From Aquirhabdus sp. (GTDB lineage Bacteria > Pseudomonadota > Gammaproteobacteria > Pseudomonadales > Moraxellaceae): a stretch of 5,776 nt of DNA. Of this stretch, positions 1 to 5,776 are shown piece after piece. The stretch lies in contig JASLFQ010000028.1 of assembly GCA_030150595.1 (NCBI GenBank), forward strand, positions 1 to 5,776. The letters run 5' to 3'. Below the pieces are notes generated by a model. That model searched no databases. It worked only from the letters and a program-made list of their open reading frames with translations, and had not been told where the DNA came from. Each line of letters begins with the position of its first letter. The stretch's first letter is position 1. The translations under genes and the position numbers were made by a program.

Positions 1-49
1 GAAAATCTAAGCACGCGGTTGATTGCCGCTATCATGGATGAAAGGGTTT

Positions 50-1195
50 ATGTTTGAGTATTTGACGGAGCAGCATCAACTCAGTGAGTTGTATGCACAA
101 ATGGCGCAGACAGATAGTTATGCGCTAGATACTGAATTTATTAAAACAAATACATTGTGGCCATATTTAGGCTTGTTGCAAATCAATGTCAATGAACGCG
201 TTTATGTACTCGATGGACAGACGCTAGATTTGAGTGATTTGTGGTTATTGGTTTTTAACGCGCGGCAAAATATTTTTCATGCTTGCGGCGAAGATCTCGA
301 TCTCATTCATTATTATTCTAAACAGAAACCGCTGGATAATATTTTTGACACGCAAGTTGGCTTATCTTTTCTTGGCTTTGGATTACAGTTAGGTTATCAG
401 CAAGCGTTGCAAGTGATACTGGGCATTCATGTCGATAAAGGTGAAACTCGATCAGATTGGTTGGCGCGTCCACTCCGCCCAGAACAACTCCAATATGCTG
501 CCAATGATGTGATTCATTTGTCAGCACTTGCAGAGCAAATTCAAGCAGATTTAAATGATCGAGGCTTGCTTGAGGCTGCGCTCGAAGATTGCATGAATTA
601 TGCGCGTGATGTGGCAACGGAAACGGTGATGTCACAAATCTATCTGGATGTCGGGACATTTAGGCATTCACGGAAGCAATTGGCGCAGTTGCAACAGTTG
701 TGCGTGTGGCGTGAGCAAATTGCACTGGCGACTAATCAGCCACGTAGTTTTATTCTTAAAAATAGCACGTTGCTGGATTTGGTTGATCAACAACCGACGA
801 GCCAGTTCCAATTCAATAAAATTAAAGATCTCAAGCCTGCAATCATGCGTGAGCATGGTAAGACGATTTTAGATCTCATTCGATATTTACCTGATGAGTC
901 ACAATGGCCGATGCGTATTCATCGAACTTATCGTCAGCGGAACACCGATTTAATTGATCAGATTTCTGCATTTACTGCACAGGTCAGTGTTGAAACTCAA
1001 GTACCCGTTGATGTGCTTCTTCGCAAAAAATGGCTATCCGCATTGTTTAATCATATTGCCAAGGATGGAGATGAGGCAGATTTACCATCTTATCTTTTGG
1101 GATGGCGTTATGAGGTGCTTACACGTCCGGTTTTAGGACTGTTAGAGCAGCACAAAGATGTGATAGCTGTTGAAATGGCGCCGATCGAGCATTAA
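50..1195 (+). CDS. rnd: Ribonuclease D (3'-5' exoribonuclease)
   Basis: Cytoplasmic DEDDy-family exoribonuclease that trims the 3' ends of tRNA precursors and other small RNAs. All catalytic motifs are visible: Exo I as ALDTEF (D27, E29), Exo II as FHACGEDLDL (D82), and Exo III as YAANDV (Y149, D153). This spacing closely matches E. coli RNase D. TRSDWLARPL just before Exo III is another family hallmark. An HRDC domain covers roughly residues 203-283 (from GTFRHSRKQ to about DLIRYLP), followed by a helical C-terminal region that probably corresponds to the second HRDC-like domain. The 381 residues compare with about 375 in E. coli. I chose the ATG at 50 because it aligns with the E. coli N-terminus, giving 26 residues before the first catalytic Asp, and AAAGGG lies just upstream, although its spacing is short. 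An in-frame ATG at 38 and a TTG at 23 are alternatives. The gene is intact. Family assignment is very secure. Confidence 0.96.
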   Translation: MFEYLTEQHQLSELYAQMAQTDSYALDTEFIKTNTLWPYLGLLQINVNERVYVLDGQTLDLSDLWLLVFNARQNIFHACGEDLDLIHYYSKQKPLDNIFDTQVGLSFLGFGLQLGYQQALQVILGIHVDKGETRSDWLARPLRPEQLQYAANDVIHLSALAEQIQADLNDRGLLEAALEDCMNYARDVATETVMSQIYLDVGTFRHSRKQLAQLQQLCVWREQIALATNQPRSFILKNSTLLDLVDQQPTSQFQFNKIKDLKPAIMREHGKTILDLIRYLPDESQWPMRIHRTYRQRNTDLIDQISAFTAQVSVETQVPVDVLLRKKWLSALFNHIAKDGDEADLPSYLLGWRYEVLTRPVLGLLEQHKDVIAVEMAPIEH

Positions 1196-1252
1196 TCTTT
1201 TTGTTATGACACTAACAGCCTAAAATCTAAACTGAACAGTCAACGCACTTTG

Positions 1253-1283
1253 TTGCTGTTCGTGTATGCTTGGTGCTTATTAT
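1253..1283 (+). promoter_or_regulatory. Possible sigma-70 promoter upstream of ycgL
   Basis: A TTGCTG hexamer (1253-1258) and a TATTAT hexamer (1278-1283) lie 20 bases before the ycgL start, separated by 19 bases. A TG dinucleotide at 1274-1275 gives an extended -10 option with the overlapping TTATTA at 1277-1282. The 107-base gap after rnd makes a promoter here plausible, but the spacing is longer than ideal and neither hexamer is perfect. This is inference only. Confidence 0.25.
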
Positions 1284-1302
1284 TAGTCAAAGAAAATGCA
1301 CC

Positions 1303-1623
1303 ATGTTTTGTGATATTTATAGAGCAAGTACCCGCGAAGGAATGTACTTATATGTTCCAGCTCATATTTCAGAAAATGAAATAGAATCGCAGGCAGATGC
1401 TGAATACGACCCCTTAATCAAAGTATCCGATCCACTTAAACGCGCTTTTGGGCGACCAACATTTGTGATGCGTTTGGAGCTCAGCGCTGAACGTAAATTA
1501 GCACGTGTACCTGTACTGGATGTCATGGAGGCACTGGTGAGTCAGGGTTATTATTTGCAATTGCCGCCAGAAGGTTTAATTTCTCCTAATGCTGTTGCCC
1601 CCGAAGGTCTTCGCGGCGCGTAG
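1303..1623 (+). CDS. ycgL: YcgL domain-containing protein
   Basis: A 106-residue cytoplasmic protein of the YcgL (formerly DUF709) family, whose biochemical function is not established. The N-terminal signature MFCDIYRASTREGMYLYV corresponds to the MFCVIYRSSKRDQTYLYV region of E. coli YcgL. The later QGYYLQLPPE (residues 81-90) is the other conserved block of the family. I chose the ATG at 1303 because it places this signature at the N-terminus; an upstream TTG at 1270 would add 11 unconserved residues. The ribosome-binding site is weak (an AAAGAAAA tract). The gene follows rnd, and this rnd-ycgL order is, as I recall, common in gammaproteobacteria, hinting at a link to RNA metabolism without proving it. 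The next gene follows after 40 bases and may share its transcript. The gene is complete and family membership is confident. Confidence 0.92.
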   Translation: MFCDIYRASTREGMYLYVPAHISENEIESQADAEYDPLIKVSDPLKRAFGRPTFVMRLELSAERKLARVPVLDVMEALVSQGYYLQLPPEGLISPNAVAPEGLRGA

Positions 1624-1663
1624 TCTATATTTCCGAAAAAATTAATAAGTGAGCAGAGAGATT

Positions 1664-1993
1664 ATGGATAGCGGCGCAGAATATTGGTTAGCAGTGACAG
1701 TTTATTTGGTCGGTAGCGTCATCGCATTATGGCTTTGGCGTCAGGTCATGCGACCATTGCCTCATCCATTTGGTGGAATGGGATGGTTGATTGTGTTTGC
1801 GTTGTTATTTTCTCCAACGGTGACAGAAGGGGCCAATGGTCAGATTGCACCTGCTGTGATTGGCTTATTATTTGGATTGATTAGTAAGAATAAAGAACTT
1901 ATTTTGTCGAGTTTATTGCCGATTCTATTGGTATTAGGTTTAGGTTTTTTGGTTGGTTTCTTAGTGCAGCGTTTACGCCAGCAACGCGTTTAA
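1664..1993 (+). CDS. Small multi-pass inner-membrane protein, function unknown
   Basis: I do not recognise this 109-residue protein as a named family. It is strongly hydrophobic, with likely membrane segments at about residues 8-26 (WLAVTVYLVGSVIALWLW), 38-54 (GMGWLIVFALLFSP), a short one at 60-74 (IAPAVIGLLFGLI) and a long one at 80-102. A basic tail, RLRQQR, follows the last segment and suggests that the C-terminus is cytoplasmic. The loop between the first two segments carries RPLPHPFGG, and TVTEGANGQ follows the second; both look like conserved motif material rather than random hydrophobic filler. I chose the ATG at 1664, preceded by AGAGAG; a GTG at 1649 would add five residues. It sits 40 bases after ycgL and 50 bases before the MoxR ATPase gene, so it is a candidate partner or client of the downstream ATPase/VWA pair. 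The ORF is convincing; the role is unknown. Confidence 0.8.
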   Translation: MDSGAEYWLAVTVYLVGSVIALWLWRQVMRPLPHPFGGMGWLIVFALLFSPTVTEGANGQIAPAVIGLLFGLISKNKELILSSLLPILLVLGLGFLVGFLVQRLRQQRV

Positions 1994-2043
1994 GCTTTTA
2001 AAACATATTGATTGATGTATTGGATTCAAAACGGAAATATTTT

Positions 2044-2916
2044 ATGACTCAGGTTAATCAAAAACAGTCTTCTGATGAACGTGTTTTTCAAAGTACATCA
2101 GATTACATCGCGACTGAAGCGCTCAAGCAGGCGGTCAATGCAGCACGTGTATTGCAAAAGCCTTTACTGATTAAAGGTGAGCCAGGTACAGGTAAAACTT
2201 TGCTTGCAGAGCAAGTTGCGACCAGTCTGGGCATGAAACTCATTACTTGGAACATCAAATCAACGACCAAAGCCCAGCAAGGTTTGTATGAGTATGATGC
2301 TGTTTCACGTTTGCGCGATAGTCAACTTGGCGAAGACAAAGTCTATGACATTGCTAATTACATCAAACCAGGTAAGTTATGGGACGCATTTTCATCACCT
2401 GAACGCGTTGTTTTATTGATTGATGAGATTGATAAAGCCGACATCGAGTTTCCAAACGATTTGCTACACGAATTGGATCGCATGTCGTTTTATGTGTATG
2501 AAACTGGCGAAACCATTAGTGCAGTGAGCCGCCCAGTTGTGATTATTACCTCGAATAACGAAAAAGAATTGCCTGATGCGTTCTTGCGTCGTTGTTTTTT
2601 TCATTACATTGATTTTCCAGATGAAAAAACAATGCGTCAAATCATTGATGTGCATTTTTCTAATATTAAAGAATCCTTGGTTAGCGAAGCTTTACAGATT
2701 TTCTTTAAATTGCGTCAAGTTTCTGGTCTTAAAAAGCCACCTTCAACCAGCGAGTTGATCGATTGGCTCACGCTACTGATGGCTGATGATATGCCTGAGG
2801 AAGTGCTGCGTAATCGTGACCCAAAAACAGCAATTCCACCATTGCACGGTGCTCTCATTAAGAATGAGCAAGACGTACATTTACTTGAACGATTGGCATT
2901 TATGACAAGACGATAA
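2044..2916 (+). CDS. MoxR-family AAA+ ATPase
   Basis: A 290-residue cytoplasmic AAA+ ATPase of the MoxR type. Such proteins work with a VWA-domain partner as chaperones that mature or remodel enzyme complexes. Visible motifs are Walker A GEPGTGKT (residues 45-52), Walker B VVLLIDEIDKAD (122-133, with D127 and E128), sensor 1 in IITSNNEKELPDAF (S170/N171/N172), and the arginine-finger region FLRRCFF (R182, R183). The C-terminal lid contains KKPPSTSELIDW (230-241), where MoxR proteins carry their sensor-2 region. The length is normal for the family. I chose the ATG at 2044 because ACGGAAAT provides a ribosome-binding site about 7 bases upstream; a TTG at 2008 would add 12 residues without similarity. 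The next gene encodes the matching VWA protein after a 103-base gap. The pair resembles the group typified by Pseudomonas PA2707/PA2706, but that subfamily assignment is from memory. The specific client is unknown. Confidence 0.93.
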   Translation: MTQVNQKQSSDERVFQSTSDYIATEALKQAVNAARVLQKPLLIKGEPGTGKTLLAEQVATSLGMKLITWNIKSTTKAQQGLYEYDAVSRLRDSQLGEDKVYDIANYIKPGKLWDAFSSPERVVLLIDEIDKADIEFPNDLLHELDRMSFYVYETGETISAVSRPVVIITSNNEKELPDAFLRRCFFHYIDFPDEKTMRQIIDVHFSNIKESLVSEALQIFFKLRQVSGLKKPPSTSELIDWLTLLMADDMPEEVLRNRDPKTAIPPLHGALIKNEQDVHLLERLAFMTRR

Positions 2917-2948
2917 ATCTATGTATCTCTATTCTTTTGTTTGGAGAG

Positions 2949-2958
2949 TAGGGCCCTA
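2949..2958. repeat. Perfect 10-base palindrome between the MoxR and VWA genes
   Basis: TAGGGCCCTA reads identically on both strands and is the most GC-rich point of the 103-base gap between the ATPase gene and the VWA gene. It has no loop and no following T-run, so it is not a terminator. It could be a protein-binding half-site pair or chance. A second small inverted repeat, TCCCT (2984-2988) with AGGGA (2996-3000), lies 26 bases further on, upstream of the VWA ribosome-binding site. Confidence 0.3.
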
Positions 2959-3019
2959 GATTTTAGTTCGTTGCTAAGGTTTTTCCCTGTCATCAAGGGA
3001 GTTCGAGAGATTAAGCGCC

Positions 3020-4207
3020 ATGTTTGTTAATTTATTTTATACGCTCAAAAAATATGGTGTGCCAGTCAGCACCAGAGAGTTGCTCGACTTAAATTCAGCG
3101 TTGCAAGCAGGCTTAGTCTTCGCGGATCGTGAGGCGCTGTATCGTTTAATTCGCTTATGCATGGTGAAAGACGAACGACATTTCGATAAATTCGATCGGG
3201 CAATGAAAGCGTATTTTGATGGTATTGATTCGTTCGATATCGAAGGTGTGCTTGGTAATTTAAAAGACATTCCGCCTGAGTGGCTAGACTTAGAGCTCCT
3301 CGAAAAAAATCTGACACCAGAGCAACGCGAAGCGCTGCAAAAAGCAGGGTCTCTCGAAGAGCTGATGAAAATGCTGGAAGAGCGTTTACGCGAGCAGCAG
3401 AAAAAACATCAAGGCGGCAATAAGATGATTGGCACTGGTGGTACATCGCCATTTGGGGCTTTTGGTGATCATCCTGAAGGCGTACGCATTGGTGGGCCGA
3501 GTCGTAAGAATTCAGCAGTCAAAGTCTGGGAACAGCGTCAATATCAAAATCTCGATGATCAGCAAATTTTAGGTACGCGACAGATGCAAATTGCCTTGCG
3601 CCGTTTGCGTCGATTTGCACGACAAGGTGCTGCAGAAGAATTGGATATTGGTGGAACCATTGATTCAACAGCACGTCATGGCATGCTCGATATTCAAATG
3701 ATTCCTGAGCGCCGCAATCGTGTGAAAGTGCTGATGTTGTTTGATATTGGCGGTTCAATGGACGCTCATATTGAGCAGTGTGAAAAATTGTTCAGCGCGG
3801 CAAAATCAGAGTTTAAAACCCTCGAGTTCTTTTATTTCCATAATTGCCTTTATGATTATGTGTGGAAAGATAATCTTCGTCGTTCTACCAGCCGCATGGA
3901 TACATGGGAGCTTTTACGAACCTATGGCAAAGATTATCGCGTGATTTTTGTTGGTGATGCGAGCATGGCGCCATATGAGTTGATGAGCGTTGGTGGTTCT
4001 GTTGAATATTCCAATCATGAAGCGGGCGTGGTTTGGTTAAACCGAATGCGCCAGCATTTCAGTAAGACTGCGTGGCTTAATCCAGAAGAAGCAGGGTATT
4101 GGCACTACACACAGACGATTACTGCCATTAAGCAGACGTTTGAAGATAAGATGTATCCAATGACACTGAAGGGCATTGAGGATATGACGCGGTTTTTGTC
4201 GCGTTAA
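3020..4207 (+). CDS. VWA domain-containing protein, CoxE-like
   Basis: A 395-residue, probably cytoplasmic partner of the MoxR ATPase encoded upstream. The N-terminal helical part begins FVNLFYTLKKYGVPVSTREL, typical of CoxE-like proteins. A charged helical stretch (about 99-129) leads into a Gly-rich linker (132-160). The VWA domain follows RNRVKVLMLF (233-241) with its metal-ion-dependent adhesion site (MIDAS) loop as DIGGSMD (D242-D248). A further acidic site is in VIFVGDASMAPYEL (D313). The MIDAS is DxGxS rather than the classical DxSxS; as I recall, this is usual for this family (often D-V-G-G-S-M) and not evidence of inactivity. There is no signal peptide or membrane segment. ATG 3020 is the first possible start after an in-frame TAA at 2975; GAGAG at 3005-3009 gives a modest ribosome-binding site with 10-base spacing. 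Proteins of this kind, such as CoxE and CbbO, act with an ATPase to activate metalloenzymes. Which enzyme is served here cannot be told. Confidence 0.92.
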   Translation: MFVNLFYTLKKYGVPVSTRELLDLNSALQAGLVFADREALYRLIRLCMVKDERHFDKFDRAMKAYFDGIDSFDIEGVLGNLKDIPPEWLDLELLEKNLTPEQREALQKAGSLEELMKMLEERLREQQKKHQGGNKMIGTGGTSPFGAFGDHPEGVRIGGPSRKNSAVKVWEQRQYQNLDDQQILGTRQMQIALRRLRRFARQGAAEELDIGGTIDSTARHGMLDIQMIPERRNRVKVLMLFDIGGSMDAHIEQCEKLFSAAKSEFKTLEFFYFHNCLYDYVWKDNLRRSTSRMDTWELLRTYGKDYRVIFVGDASMAPYELMSVGGSVEYSNHEAGVVWLNRMRQHFSKTAWLNPEEAGYWHYTQTITAIKQTFEDKMYPMTLKGIEDMTRFLSR

Positions 4208-4296
4208 ATTGCGGCAAGTCACTCTCATTAAACTCAGGAAGTGATTTGTTACGGCGATGATCTGTTATTGAGTCCGACCGATGAACTTTTAGTCTG

Positions 4297-4312
4297 ATGC
4301 CACATGTGTCAT
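4297..4312. promoter_or_regulatory. Imperfect palindrome, possible operator
   Basis: The sequence ATGCCACATGTGTCAT has a perfect 8-base core (CACATGTG) with matching ATG and CAT arms, giving 7 of 8 symmetric pairs. A second short inverted repeat, ATTCT-GTA-AGAAT (4314-4326), follows directly. Both lie about 70-100 bases upstream of the small exported-peptide gene, in the only sizeable non-coding stretch of the window. A TTGAGT hexamer (4268-4273) with a poor TAGTCT (4290-4295) lies just before the palindrome as a weak promoter candidate. The arrangement would suit an operator or short RNA structure, but I cannot match it to a known regulator. Confidence 0.28.
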
Positions 4313-4396
4313 GATTCTGTAAGAATGAGCAGGCGAGAATAGGAAGTCATTTCTAACAAAATGGCATTGATAGACTAAAGGAATAGGTTTTTTATA

Positions 4397-4552
4397 GTGA
4401 AAAATACTCGATTACTTTTTGTTTGTGCTGTTGCAGTCGTATTATCAGGTTCTTTCAATGCTCTGGCTGGCGTAATCAGTAGGAGTCCAATTCAACTCAC
4501 GGATTTACTCATTAAGAAAATAACGTCTAAGAAAGAGACTGCAAAAAATTGA
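4397..4552 (+). CDS. Small exported peptide with signal sequence, function unknown
   Basis: A 51-codon gene starting with GTG. The N-terminus is a textbook Sec signal peptide: a basic start (MKNTR), a hydrophobic core (LLFVCAVAVVLSGSF, residues 6-20) and a signal-peptidase I site after NALA (cleavage likely between A24 and G25). The predicted mature peptide has only about 27 residues and is rich in Lys, Ser and Thr, ending KKITSKKETAKN. The only Cys (residue 10) lies inside the hydrophobic core with no lipobox, so it is not an evident lipoprotein. An in-frame TAA at 4376-4378 leaves no other conventional start upstream. AAAGGAA at 4378-4383 is a good but distant ribosome-binding sequence, and AATAGG ends 9 bases from the GTG. 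The gene converges on hemJ with 14 bases between stop codons. I know no homologue. Coding status rests on the signal peptide. Confidence 0.62.
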   Translation: MKNTRLLFVCAVAVVLSGSFNALAGVISRSPIQLTDLLIKKITSKKETAKN

Positions 4553-4566
4553 GTTATTTATTACTT

Positions 4567-4998
4567 TTAGATATTTGGCTTTACGACCACTAAGATCACA
4601 ATCGCAATTAATGCAAAGATCGGAATCTCATTAAACCATCGAAAATACACATGTGATTTTAAATGTGGATGAATCATTAAAGCTTTTCTAAAGTAGCCAC
4701 AAACGAAGTGATATCCCGTCAAAAGAAGAACCAATCCTAATTTTGCATGTAGCCAATGCTGAGCAAGATAATAGTCACGTCCCAACCAAATCATCCACAA
4801 GCCTAATACCCACGTTGCGATCATGGCAGGTGTCATAATGCCACGATAGAGCTTGCGTTCCATAATTTCAAAACGCTCAATGCTGACTGCATCGGTGCTT
4901 TGAACATGGTAAACGAATAGGCGAGGGAGATAGAACATCGCCGCGAACCAACAAACGACCGCGACGATGTGAAATGCTTTAATCCAAAGAATCAGCAC
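4567..4998 (-). CDS. hemJ: Protoporphyrinogen IX oxidase HemJ
   Basis: A 143-residue inner-membrane protein that oxidises protoporphyrinogen IX to protoporphyrin IX, the penultimate step of haem synthesis, in bacteria lacking HemG and HemY. Four hydrophobic segments are visible at about residues 3-24, 53-73, 87-104 and 124-140. Family landmarks are KAFHIVAVVCWFAAMFYLPR near the start (H10), WLHAKLGLVLLL (H84, K86), YH at 96-97 and RWFNEIPIF (120-128) before the last helix; the conserved His residues are thought to take part in haem binding. The length matches the family (about 140-150). The start is GTG at 4998; it is well supported because GAGGAA (5008-5013), within the end of fabB, lies 9 bases upstream of it. 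The gene begins 6 bases after the fabB stop, so the two are very likely one operon with translational coupling. Older annotation calls this family UPF0093 or CopD-like. Confidence 0.93.
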   Translation of the reverse strand: MLILWIKAFHIVAVVCWFAAMFYLPRLFVYHVQSTDAVSIERFEIMERKLYRGIMTPAMIATWVLGLWMIWLGRDYYLAQHWLHAKLGLVLLLTGYHFVCGYFRKALMIHPHLKSHVYFRWFNEIPIFALIAIVILVVVKPNI

Positions 4999-5004
4999 GT
5001 GTGC

Positions 5005-5776
5005 TTATTCCTCAAAGCGTTTGAAAATCAAACTGGCGTTGGTGCCACCGAAACCGAAGCTATTCGAGAGAATGGCATTGAGTTTGGCTGGGCGTGCGGT
5101 TTGGACAATGTCTAATCCAGCTGCATTTGGATCAAGTTCAGTGATGTTGATCGAAGGCGCGATAAAGTCATTTTCCATCATGAGCAAGCAATAAATTGCT
5201 TCTTGTACGCCTGCAGCACCAAGACTGTGTCCGCTCATCGATTTCGTTGAGCTAATGGCAGGTGACTTATCACCAAAGACTTCGCGGATTGCATTTAATT
5301 CTGCTGTATCACCAACAGGCGTTGATGTGCCGTGTGTGTTGAGATAATCGATCTCTGTCACATCGTGTTGCGCGGCCATGTCGAGTGCCATTTTCATACA
5401 ACGCACTGCACCTTCACCACTTGGGGCAACCATATCTAGACCGTCAGACGTTGCACCGTAACCGACAACTTCAGCAATGATACGAGCGCCACGTGCGATT
5501 GCATGATCAAGCGCTTCGACCACAACAATACCGCCACCACCAGCGATGGTAAAACCATCACGATCAGTGGAGTAAGGACGTGATGCTGTTGTCGGTGCAT
5601 CGTTGTATTTGGTACTCATTGCACCCATCGCATCAAACAGAATAGATTGTGTCCAATGCTCTTCTTCACCGCCACCAGCCAACACCATATCTTGTTTGCC
5701 TAGTTGAATCAGTTCCATCGCGTTACCAATGCAATGTGCTGATGTAGCGCATGCAGAACCAATGGCATAACTGACA
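5005..5776 (-). CDS. fabB: 3-oxoacyl-ACP synthase I (beta-ketoacyl-ACP synthase I), 5' partial
   Basis: The cytoplasmic condensing enzyme that elongates acyl-ACP with malonyl-ACP and is needed for unsaturated fatty acid synthesis. The window holds the last 256 or so codons; the 5' end lies beyond the right edge. The reading frame is open to the edge and continues upstream of the Met at 5718, which is internal. That extra part reads [19 protein letters not shown] and contains the active-site Cys (codon 5749-5751, equivalent to E. coli C163). The other catalytic residues are His in [11 protein letters not shown] (codon 5332-5334), and Lys and His in [13 protein letters not shown] (5242-5244 and 5227-5229). 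The Gly-rich block [17 protein letters not shown] and the C-terminal [18 protein letters not shown] are typical of the family. [21 protein letters not shown] and the [11 protein letters not shown] context favour FabB over FabF. About 248 residues from the Cys to the end compares with 244 in E. coli. Confidence 0.96.
   Translation of the reverse strand, partial: VSYAIGSACATSAHCIGNAMELIQLGKQDMVLAGGGEEEHWTQSILFDAMGAMSTKYNDAPTTASRPYSTDRDGFTIAGGGGIVVVEALDHAIARGARIIAEVVGYGATSDGLDMVAPSGEGAVRCMKMALDMAAQHDVTEIDYLNTHGTSTPVGDTAELNAIREVFGDKSPAISSTKSMSGHSLGAAGVQEAIYCLLMMENDFIAPSINITELDPNAAGLDIVQTARPAKLNAILSNSFGFGGTNASLIFKRFEE
5008..5013 (-). promoter_or_regulatory. hemJ ribosome-binding site inside fabB
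   Basis: GAGGAA on the minus strand forms the last two sense codons (Glu-Glu) of fabB and sits 9 bases before the GTG of hemJ. It decides the hemJ start and implies that ribosomes finishing fabB can re-initiate on hemJ. Confidence 0.7.

Noticed and set aside
318..659. Open frame of 113 codons on the minus strand
   Set aside because: It lies wholly inside the conserved exonuclease domain of rnd on the opposite strand, and its translation has no recognisable domain.
1202..1217. Hairpin TGTTA-TGACAC-TAACA after rnd, considered as a terminator
   Set aside because: The stem is only five mostly A-T pairs, and the T-run lies before it rather than after it on the + strand.
3066..3452. Open frame of 128 codons on the minus strand
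   Set aside because: It is antisense to the VWA-protein gene, has no ribosome-binding site I can see, and its translation looks non-protein-like. It is a shadow of the real frame.
3519..3758. Open frame of 79 codons on the minus strand
   Set aside because: It is antisense to the VWA domain and overlaps the MIDAS loop coding region; there is no domain or signal feature.
4187..4204. ACGCG/CGCGT hairpin at the end of the VWA gene, considered as a terminator
   Set aside because: It lies within the coding sequence, has only five pairs, and is not followed by a T-run.
4367..4398. TTGATA and TATAGT as a promoter for the small peptide gene
   Set aside because: The spacer is 20 bases and the -10 overlaps the GTG, so transcription would begin inside the gene.
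4518..4559. AAATAAC/GTTATTT plus GTCT/AGAC stem between the small gene and hemJ, considered as a bidirectional terminator
   Set aside because: The two stem parts are separated by a 13-base one-sided bulge, the pairs are weak, and no proper T-run follows in either direction.
5716..5718. Met codon as the start of the beta-ketoacyl synthase gene
   Set aside because: The frame stays open to the window edge, and the upstream residues include the catalytic Cys motif [11 protein letters not shown], so this Met is internal.

Overview
The window reads as an ordinary chromosomal segment of a gammaproteobacterium. The RNase D sequence (ALDTEFIKTNTLWPYLG, TRSDWLARPL, REHGKTILDL), its adjacency to a YcgL-family gene and the fabB/hemJ pair all resemble Moraxellaceae (Acinetobacter-like) genomes. 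This is a judgement from remembered protein similarity, not from a search. Base composition looks AT-leaning and uniform throughout. I see no insertion sequence, tRNA, rRNA, CRISPR array, phage gene or other sign of recent transfer.

Left arm, + strand (about 50-4207): five genes in the same direction. They are rnd (3'-5' exoribonuclease D), ycgL (small YcgL-domain protein), a 109-residue multi-pass membrane protein of unknown function, a MoxR-type AAA+ ATPase, and a protein with a CoxE-like von Willebrand factor A (VWA) domain. Gaps are 107, 40, 50 and 103 bases, so the middle three genes are probably co-transcribed. The MoxR and VWA genes form a familiar ATPase/adaptor pair of the kind that remodels or loads cofactors into client complexes. 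No client is recognisable here unless it is the small membrane protein just upstream.

Middle (4208-4566): a 189-base non-coding stretch holding an imperfect palindrome, then a 51-codon gene with a GTG start. It encodes a short peptide with a clear signal sequence and was missed by simple ORF calling. It converges on hemJ with only 14 bases between the stop codons.

Right arm, - strand (4567-5776): fabB (beta-ketoacyl-ACP synthase I, 5' end cut off by the window edge) followed 6 bases later by hemJ (protoporphyrinogen IX oxidase, membrane). The hemJ ribosome-binding site lies inside the last codons of fabB, which points to translational coupling of a fatty-acid gene and a haem gene.

I do not see a clearly new system. 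The least explained items are the membrane protein plus MoxR/VWA trio and the small exported peptide.
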